From Moniliophthora roreri (Eukaryota > Basidiomycota > Agaricomycetes > Agaricales > Marasmiaceae): a stretch of DNA of 64,000 nt. The DNA is taken from positions 496,001 through 560,000 of the forward strand of contig LATX02000123.1 of the NCBI GenBank assembly GCA_001466705.2. The letters are read 5' to 3'. The notes under the pieces are model-generated. The model did not search any database, had not been told where the DNA came from, and worked only from the letters and a program-made list of their open reading frames with translations. The position numbers and the translations under genes are program-made. Shown here piece by piece: positions 57,540-64,000 of this stretch. How positions within the stretch are numbered: position 1 is the first letter of the stretch; each line of letters begins with the position of its first letter.

Positions 57540-57857
57540 CTACACCTGAAGAACATTCCACCCGATAGGCCGAGACCCGGACGTTTCTCGGATACCCATC
57601 GTCTCGCCATCGTCTGGGAAAATGAAGAGCTCGCCCAAGAGCTCGTCCAAATTCGGTTCATCGCGATGTAAATTACCACCCAGTCCAAGCAGTCTTCCAT
57701 GAGCTGCCAGTCGACTACCGTCAACAAACGATCCTAAACGCAAGTTGTGCATACTCGCGAGGGAGCGCAGAATACCAACACCAAAATTCCACAGATTATT
57801 ATTAGAACGGAATTGCACTTGGAGTGGCGCTGCCCAAAACCTATCAATTATGTCCAC
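57540..57857 (-). CDS. unidentified C-terminal open frame convergent with copy C
   Basis: A 105-codon minus-strand frame starts near MDIIDRFWAAPLQVQ and ends GIRETSG...GWNVLQV. Its last 30 codons match relics beside the other two enzyme copies (near 39940 and 45780), so the 3' end of this gene was part of the original duplicated unit. The upstream part continues outside the duplicon without an obvious start, so this may be the last exon of a truncated gene. No domain recognised. Confidence 0.3.
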   Translation of the reverse strand: MDIIDRFWAAPLQVQFRSNNNLWNFGVGILRSLASMHNLRLGSFVDGSRLAAHGRLLGLGGNLHRDEPNLDELLGELFIFPDDGETMGIRETSGSRPIGWNVLQV

Positions 57858-58394
57858 AAACTAAAGTCCAAACTACGGTTTTGCACATATGACTACAAGG
57901 GCCCCATTACTACTATGAATGAAGGTCCGACATGATGAAAACAATACAAGCATGACAACTAATTACTCAAATGATGTGACTGTGCATATATGATAGATCT
58001 GAAAGAACAGCAGTCAGTATCGGCTTGAAACAAGTAACGATGACAAGATCAGCAAATGAAAGGCAATTTAGGTTTGTCTCCATTAGAGTCAGAACAGGTC
58101 TGATAAGGTTCTGCATCATCGCAATGAGGGGGAAAAGTGGACACTTACATGTGGATCATGATACAATGAAACCAGGAATACGTAGGAGGAATGCATATGA
58201 CGATGACAATTCTGAAATGATATGTAAGTAACAATCGACGACAAAGGAGAGCATTGGAGCGTGAAGTCAGAAAAATAAAAGGCAATATGAAGTTGTCCGC
58301 TATACCCCGGAAGAGGTTCAGAACAGGTCTGAATGTGTTTCATCTCAAGGGAGATAATAAGTGAAGCAGACACTCACATATTATACAAGCTCAA
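57858..58394. other. intergenic region
   Basis: A/T-rich with short frames only. It includes the 3' flank of the calcipressin gene. Nothing recognised. Confidence 0.5.
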
Positions 58395-59249
58395 TCAACT
58401 GCTCACACAGAGCTGCGGTGGCATAGCTGCGGGCACTGGTCTCGGTGTCGGCGACCTGACAGGCGGCATAGCTGTAGGCACAGGTGTGACCTTCCACTTG
58501 GACCGAGAGGGCATTGTCACGCCATAGATCCACTCCCCGTCTGATTCCACGTTGTCCTCCTCGCCAGAGCCCGAGTCGTAATCCTCGAGCACGACTGAAA
58601 CCCCTGATCCTTCTTCGGGATCCAAAAGGATCTCGATGCCAGGGGAGGCATGCTGCCGTACTTGAAGGTTCTTCAATGCAGCGATGAGATCGTCGGCGAG
58701 CGGAGTAGCATTGGGTGGATCCTCTCGCATCGGTTCCCAGCCAACTGGGGGTGAACCCGGTGGTGAGATGAGGAAGTTTCGTTCGGTTTCTGGTGGTCGA
58801 AGGTAAGCACCCTTTTGCAATACGCCGTTCTCGGGAATGAGAGGATTTGGATCAGCACGGTAGACTCGCAAGACAATTTCATCTCTGTAAATGGTTTCAT
58901 ATGAGCTCGTTAGGAAATATAAGAAATCAACCGACCTGTTTTGGCTCTTCGCGAGAACTATAGGATCGTTCGCAGTCTTCGCCTCCTCCGCATCGTCCTC
59001 CTTCTCGTATACGATCAGGATTCTTCCAAATCCCTGTAGAGGTACCCATTGATTTATCCGTCCATATGTAGCGAAATGGGCATGAAGGTGGTGCAAAATC
59101 TCTGGATGAAAAAATGCCTTGGGTAGAGGAGTGATGGCGAGAGAATTTGTTTTCCGTGGTCCCCGGTGTGAAGACGAGGATGACAACGATGATGACCTTG
59201 AGTGTCGTGAGGGTGATGAAGGAATAGAAATGACGAGATCGCGAGGCAT
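58395..59249 (-). CDS. calcipressin (RCN1-type calcineurin regulator)
   Basis: Model: 59249-58936 and 58884-58395 on the minus strand, 267 codons, with one intron beginning GTCGGT. An RRM-like N-terminal domain (NSLAITPLPKAFFHPEILHH, LQGFGRILIVYEKEDDAEEA) leads to VLRVYRADPNPL. The diagnostic block YLRPPETERNFLISPPGSPP, with VGWEPMREDPPNATPL after it, contains the FLISPPGSPP signature whose serines are phosphorylated in the family. Calcipressins bind calcineurin and either inhibit it or assist its maturation, so the protein acts in calcium signalling in the cytosol. An acidic segment and a Pro-rich end follow. Length fits fungal members. Divergent neighbour upstream is non-coding. Confidence 0.92.
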   Translation of the reverse strand: MPRDLVISIPSSPSRHSRSSSLSSSSSHRGPRKTNSLAITPLPKAFFHPEILHHLHAHFATYGRINQWVPLQGFGRILIVYEKEDDAEEAKTANDPIVLAKSQNRSVDFLYFLTSSYETIYRDEIVLRVYRADPNPLIPENGVLQKGAYLRPPETERNFLISPPGSPPVGWEPMREDPPNATPLADDLIAALKNLQVRQHASPGIEILLDPEEGSGVSVVLEDYDSGSGEEDNVESDGEWIYGVTMPSRSKWKVTPVPTAMPPVRSPTPRPVPAAMPPQLCVSS

Positions 59250-59299
59250 GTTTGGTTCGAGCTGGTTTGAAATGAAGGAGCGGATTTTTGGCTTCCTTT

Positions 59300-61165
59300 A
59301 AGTTTAAAATTTCTGTCGGCTACGTTATCGTTCCCACGGATCACGCGAGCTGAGGTGCACAGCTTCTGCAAAAATTCTCCCAAGGCCACGCCACCTTGAC
59401 ATGAACAGCCATTGATGGCCTTGTGCCTCAGGAAAACTGATCATCCAAGCTTGACCTTTTACAGCTATGACAAGCCGGGATTTACGACACGGGACCCGTT
59501 GGCTGGCTTACTGTAATAGTCGACCGCGCAGTGATGAGGTATGGGCATGCGGTGAATACATTGTACTTACGCGTCCATTGTATTCTGTTGTCAGGATTGA
59601 AAGACGATCGCAGCAGGGGCACACGTATTTTGGGAGATTCAACAGCTTTCAACATCGAGTTGGGATTCTGAAACTTGGCATTCGTCAGCCTCAACCAATC
59701 AAAGGCTTGAAAGCGCAAGTTTCTACTGCATACTAAAGGCTCCCGATCTCATGCAGGATCGGCGTGGCCACTACAGCTTTATGGTCACTCGGTTGCACCC
59801 AAGCAGTTACGAGGAGGGCCCAGTCTGTTCGCCCGATGTTATCCGATGATCAACCGATGAAAAACATCGAGAATAACACAAACTCTCGCACAAACTCTCG
59901 CACAAGTTCAGTTCAGCAACGTCACCTGGTCCGTGCACTTTGTTGATTCTCGGAACTATCGCAATCGCGTCTATCCCTCTTTCTTCCCGACCACCACCAT
60001 CCCTTATTTCCCAACCCTTTGCCCAACTTTCCGGTGAGCGTCGCTCCATTATCCCGCCTATGTTATCATTCTTTGGCTCACTTATGCTCTTACAGCACGT
60101 GCCATTTGCCTAAGGAGATCGAGGTCGTGTAAGCATGAAGGTTTTTCTTTTCTGATGTTCTAACATACCTTACTTACCATTCGCACTATCTGCAAGAATG
60201 GTGCCATTACTGTTTCAAGACATCAAAAAGGTGTGCTGTACTCTCAATCCGAGCCCCTTTCGCCGTTGACAAACATCATTTCACGCAGGAATGGACACGA
60301 ACGGTAGACTCGACAGTACGGACTTGGAACAAAGGCTAGGGGTTTGGTTTGGTGCTGGGGGACGTGGCCAGGGCAGAGGGTTACGGGATACGATCAGAGT
60401 AGAGGGCTTTGGCAGCGGCGGGACTTGAGTGTGTATGACGCTAAAACCCGGACTTGATGTTATTTAGCTTCGTGCAAGTACTGGTATGTAGTCATAATAC
60501 AACAGATTCTTTGATTCTACACGATGCTATCCGATGAAAACCATACTCAGGGAACAGTAGAACCTACCACACCCAAATCCATCGATACCATCAGATACCA
60601 TCGGTTACTGTCAGAAAGTCAGAAAGTGCGGCTGTATCCGATGGGGTTTGAAGGCGTCCCATGCCACCGGAGAGTCGGATACCATCGGATACCGTCAGCG
60701 AATTTCTCGCCGGACTCTATTATTGACACTCTCCGTGACATCGTCTGGCTGGTGCCACCTCGTGAATCCGACTTACCGTATGAAGATCTTCGATGGCGTT
60801 CCCATGCATCAATCGATTTCATTCGGACTGCGCTTCATCCGAAAAGAAATTAAGGCCGGCTGTGTCAATTGTTCACCGATGCTACGCACTGTCAGTGAAC
60901 TGGCGCCCAACAAGCGCCCGGCTCCAACTTGCTCTGCCACTTACGCGGGGTGCACAGCACAGCTGTCTCCAACATGGGAAAGGAAGTCTGGGATCACGGT
61001 ACAGAGGCGTATTCCCAGCACAGCGCTTCACTGCAAGTGGCCCCGGGAGTCGTCAACACTAAATGATTTTTGCGCCTCGTTTTGCATAGGAACTGTCATA
61101 TGTATGGATACAGTACATGGAAATGGAAACAAGATATTACAGAGATACAATCAACTCCTATAACA
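59300..61165. other. long intergenic region with repeated CCATCGGATA-type words
   Basis: No complete gene was established. A set of plausible short exons between about 59990 and 60335 (spliced pieces containing TCHLPKEIEV and KEWTRTVDSTVRTWNKG) could be a small gene, but its start and family are not clear. A cluster of ATCCGATG/CATCGGAT words lies at 59830-60720. Confidence 0.4.
60524..60705. repeat. degenerate ~11-bp repeats of ATACCATCGG type
   Basis: Copies of GATACCATCGG or its complement occur at about 60529, 60580, 60591, 60636, 60679 and 60690, some in tandem (CGGATACCATCGGATACCG). Related words appear at 59833-59860. It could be minisatellite DNA or a cluster of protein-binding sites. 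Confidence 0.5.
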
Positions 61166-61169
61166 ACTA

Positions 61170-62024
61170 CTACGCCACAAACTCCATTATAAATATGTTG
61201 CCTGCACTGAATCCCAGCCTCTCCTTCGCATAGCTATCCCGTTTGGTCATGCGATCAAAGAAAATCTTGTCTCGCAGCCAATCTGGAGAATCGCAATGTT
61301 AGACCGATACTCCCATGAGACTAAGGAGAAGAGGTAACTGACCGTATCGCTTGAACCTGTTGGGTATTTGCTGTGGAGCGTATCCATAGCCTCCCCAGGC
61401 GCCTTTGGTTTGATGTTACCCTATGCTGTCAACTAGTGAGACAAACAAGACGTACTAGGTTGAACACTCCTCGACATAGCTGCCCTCTTCACCTGTTCTT
61501 GCAATCGAACAGGCAAAGAAGAGAACTCTGCGTCTGTTATGTTGTGCTCCGAGTACCTGGTAGTAATTACTCTCAGCACTGATTGGTCCATAAAGCAGTA
61601 GATGGACGTACTCCTTCCACACCGTCGTACAAATGTCTCCCAGTGTAACTCCATTCTCATTCTTCACAATTGTGCACCACGGCGTCAACTCTGTTATCAA
61701 TATGAGTTGGCTAACACGAGGAATAGTTGCGAATTCATCCTTCTGCGTGAATGCAAGCTCTCGGTCGCCCGGCGCAGCAGGGTTGAATCCTCCGGTTTGC
61801 CCAGTGGCGAGGTTGAAGACGAGGTGAAATGTCGGAACGGAGCTCGTAAGAAGAGGGTTCAGTTCAAGTTCTGCTTTGAGGAGATAGAGATCCGTCTGCG
61901 AAAGAACAGGGCCGTCTGCCAATGTTCAAGGTGCAACGTCAATAATAGAAATTTCTAGAGAATTGGGTACAACGCACGCACAGTGAGCACCCGGGGCGAA
62001 CTTGTTCCCAACAATGTCCGTCAT
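61170..62024 (-). CDS. short DUF6699 domain protein
   Basis: Minus-strand exons: 62024-61982, 61915 to about 61460, a middle exon ending at 61343, and 61282-61170. The start gives MTDIVGNKFAPGAH joined to YGPVLSQTDLYLLKAELELN. Domain words match the other DUF6699 gene: YGPVL...NPLL at the front, LTPWCTIVKNENGVTLGDIC in the core, and a final YAPQQIPNRFKRYDWLRDK. The last exon ends GNIFIMEFVA. The junction near 61350-61455 is uncertain: the clear donor GTACGT at about 61456 does not give the right phase with the acceptors I see, so the middle boundary or a base there may be wrong. Function of the family is unknown. Confidence 0.7.
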
Positions 62025-62286
62025 TTCCAAGAAAGTTATTCAGATAATTTAGAGGTGGATGTTGATCAAGAAGAAATAAGCAAGCAGAAGGAGACGAGGA
62101 AAGCGTACAGGAATTGCTGGATGAGGACAACATGAGGCAGTCGTCAGTCGATCAAGATAAGATTTCTGATATCGGACCCGTGACTGAGTCCCGATGCGTC
62201 ATCCCATCCTCACAAATATCTCGCCCATCTTTTACTCATCTACCACCACCTATCACTCAAAGGTTGAGCTAGAAGACTCTGCAATA

Positions 62287-63257
62287 ATGGCACCGAAAGG
62301 AGGAAATGCAAAGAAGGAAGCTGGCCGTGCAAAGAAGGCTGAGAATGAAGCGAAAAAGGCCGAGGCTGTAGCTGCTGAGCGGGTATGTGTCCTTGATTGT
62401 CGTCTGGAGGGCGCGGAAGACGACTTATTCACTTCACAGGAACGTAAAGAGGCAGCTGAATGGATAGATCCGATGTCAAAATCTTCAAAGTCTAAAGCCG
62501 AGAAGGAGGAAAAACGCAAAGCCGATTTGGCACGAAAGGCGGAGAATGCTCGATTGCTGGATGAAGAAGAGAAGGGATCAGCTGCCAAGGCAAGGAATCG
62601 TTCTTCTTCTCGATCTCTCTCAATATTAATGATTTCTTATTACAGGTGAAGAGCGCACCGAAAGCCGGAGCGAAGAAGAAGGCTGCAGAAAAGCCTGCTG
62701 GACCTGGAGCACTGGCTGCAGGCGGTGGATTGGACGCTGTCTCTACCAAGGACGAGAAACCCGGGACCGAGGCGCCGAAGGAAGTTGAGAGCTATGCAGC
62801 CACCGGAATTGATAACATGCTCGATCTGCTTGAAGTCGTTAACGCCAAGACGGATAAAGCGAGTGTTGGTGCACAGGCTGCTGGTATCGAGAGACATCCT
62901 GAGGTATGTTTACTCTTGGCTCCTCATTCTTGCATTTTCTGACGACATCATGATTTGATCAGAGGCGATTCAAAGCAGCATTCGAGGCGTACTCTGAACG
63001 CGAGCTTCCTCAACTTCGCAAAGACTATCCGGGTCTCAGGCTGCAGCAGTACAAGGATCTGCTATACAAGCAGTTCCAGAAGAGCGAGGAGAATCCGTGA
63101 GCACTTTCTGGCTGAATAGAGTTATGATGAATGCTTAATATGCTGCACTCACAGATTCAACCAAACAACCGTCGCCTACAACGCGAGCAAGGACGAAAAG
63201 GTCTCTGCACTAAAGGATCGGCAGAAAGGTATCGAGGAGAGATTGCGCGAGGATTGA
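62287..63257 (+). CDS. CCDC124/Lso2-type ribosome-associated coiled-coil protein
   Basis: Model: 62287-62382, 62440-62589, 62646-62903, 62963-63096, 63155-63257, giving 246 codons. The basic helical N-terminus (MAPKGGNAKKEAGRAKKAEN) is a long Lys/Glu/Ala coiled coil, as in CCDC124 and its fungal relatives. The C-terminal conserved part includes ATGIDNMLDLLEVVNAK, RHPERRFKAAFEAYSEREL, YPGLRLQQYKDLLYKQFQ and an end with SALKDRQKGIEERLRED. CCDC124/Lso2 proteins bind idle 80S ribosomes and help them restart translation after stress. The second intron appears to use a GC donor (AAG/GCAAGG at 62590) with a normal acceptor (TTACAG at 62645). No GT donor in the area gives the right frame. Confidence 0.88.
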
Positions 63258-63669
63258 AGTTGCTCAAGGTTATCGATACTATGAGGCTCCGCTGCTACGG
63301 GAGAGCAGGACCGGAGGTGTGGAAGGTTGAGGTCGGCTAAGACAGGAGATACATGATGCCGATAAAACTCTACGACATCGGTCGTACACTATGTACCTAT
63401 AACCTTGTTTACCCGTTCTGTGGTACCAAAGGCAAGAGATTCGGCCAGGATCGTTTACGTTTTGAATGAAGAGTCTGTCACAAACAGCTACTGTGGTGTG
63501 GTGTACTAGCGATGCAATTAACACGTGAACTCAGGACACCGTTAGAGCAATCCAGGAACGCCTTCCCGGCCAACTCATGCACATTGATTCCCAAGAAATC
63601 GAAATTGGAAGCGCAACCGAACTGGGATACCAGTCCTTACTAATCATCGGGAGAAGGGCCGAAAGCGAC
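63258..63669. other. intergenic region between convergent genes
   Basis: 3' flanks of the CCDC124-type gene (+) and the edge gene (-). Nothing else recognised. Confidence 0.5.
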
Positions 63670-64000
63670 TTACGCAGTTCCGGAGAGGAGGCTGATGACG
63701 GACTTGAGGTTGCCGGTGCTAGTGAGCTTGAGCGCGTTTCCTAGCGTACTTGATACCGTCTAGAGGACACGGATGTTAGCCAATGTCCAAGTTAGAGCCA
63801 ATGGAGTTCTCACGTTGACTAGGGCCACCTTGGCGACATTGCCAATAGAAACAATTCCAGCACCACTGCCAAGAGACTTGACTTTGTCTGTAGCACCAGA
63901 AACAATGGCGGTGATTTCAACAAGGATACTAGGAGTGAGTATGCCTGCGACGATGTCGGAAGTCTGCAGAGATTCCGCATAATCGTGGGTCAAAAGGCTG
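63670..64000 (-). CDS. partial gene at window edge, small Ala/Val/Ser-rich protein
   Basis: Two minus-strand exons, from beyond 64000 to 63814 and 63759-63670, are joined by a GTGAGA...CTCTAG intron. The visible end is THDYAESLQTSDIVAGIL, then Val/Gly/Ala-rich sequence, finishing SVISLLSGTA. The composition (no Lys clusters, many Ser, Thr, Val, Ala, Leu) fits a small secreted or cell-surface helical protein of the kind common in fungi, but no family is assigned. The 5' end lies outside the window. Confidence 0.5.

Larger units (their letters stand above)
54735..57640. repeat. duplicon copy C, inverted
   Basis: Inverted relative to copies A and B. It covers the upstream segment, the whole adenylate-forming gene and the short convergent relic near 57540-57640. 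The F-box part of A and B is absent. Divergence from A and B is clearly greater than between A and B, for example in the intergenic and last-exon sequence. Confidence 0.9.

Noticed and set aside
59990..60335. Small spliced gene ending TVRTWNKG
   Set aside because: Donor and acceptor combinations are plausible, but the start and family are not, so it is mentioned only in the intergenic entry.
1..64000. CRISPR array, bacterial operons, tRNA or rRNA genes
   Set aside because: The 84-bp repeats are coding and contiguous without spacers, the genes are spliced, and no cloverleaf or rRNA sequence was recognised by eye.

Overview
The window is nuclear DNA of a filamentous basidiomycete, most likely an Agaricomycete. 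The evidence is the many roughly 45-60 bp GT-AG introns, a Plavaka (CACTA-type) transposase, a chromodomain Ty3/Gypsy integrase, DUF6699 proteins, a family of stand-alone adenylate-forming enzymes and an F-box gene, all typical of mushroom genomes. No tRNA, rRNA or CRISPR array was seen.

Left part (1 to about 24925) is a silenced-looking block. CpG dinucleotides are almost absent (about twenty by eye in nearly 25 kb) while TG and CA are abundant, as expected from deamination of methylated CpG. It holds a broken Plavaka transposase (1930-4230), a 4.3 kb inverted-repeat pair (6983-11328 and 15280-19615) that carries an unidentified protein set with an 84-bp tandem repeat, a Ty3/Gypsy integrase-chromodomain fragment between the arms (11340-12560), an unidentified intron-bearing decayed gene (13841-14915), a Cys-rich stretch (23181-23815) and a decayed Gal80-like oxidoreductase gene (24060-24893).

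Right part (about 24925 to 64000) switches within tens of bases to normal CpG content and dense genes. In order these are a WDR48/Bun107-type WD40 protein (+), an F-box protein (-), a cytochrome P450 (+), a DUF6699 protein (+) and a multi-pass membrane protein (+). Next come two direct copies of a duplicon, each with an adenylate-forming enzyme (-) and F-box relics, and copy A also holds a solo LTR. After these are a membrane-anchored histidine acid phosphatase (-), a small membrane protein (+), an Mcp1-like mitochondrial protein (-) and a third, inverted duplicon with its adenylate-forming enzyme (+). The window closes with a calcipressin (-), a second DUF6699 protein (-), a CCDC124/Lso2-type ribosome-associated protein (+) and a partial gene at the edge (-).

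Most exon models were built by hand from splice sites, reading phase and family motifs. Nine multi-exon models (WDR48, P450, first DUF6699, membrane protein, three adenylate-forming enzymes, phosphatase, CCDC124) plus the Mcp1-like and calcipressin genes close in frame with no internal stop. The housekeeping genes have no evident pathway link. The clearest lineage-specific content is the triplicated adenylate-forming enzyme, with intact copies that show mosaic similarity, and the CpG-stripped inverted element.
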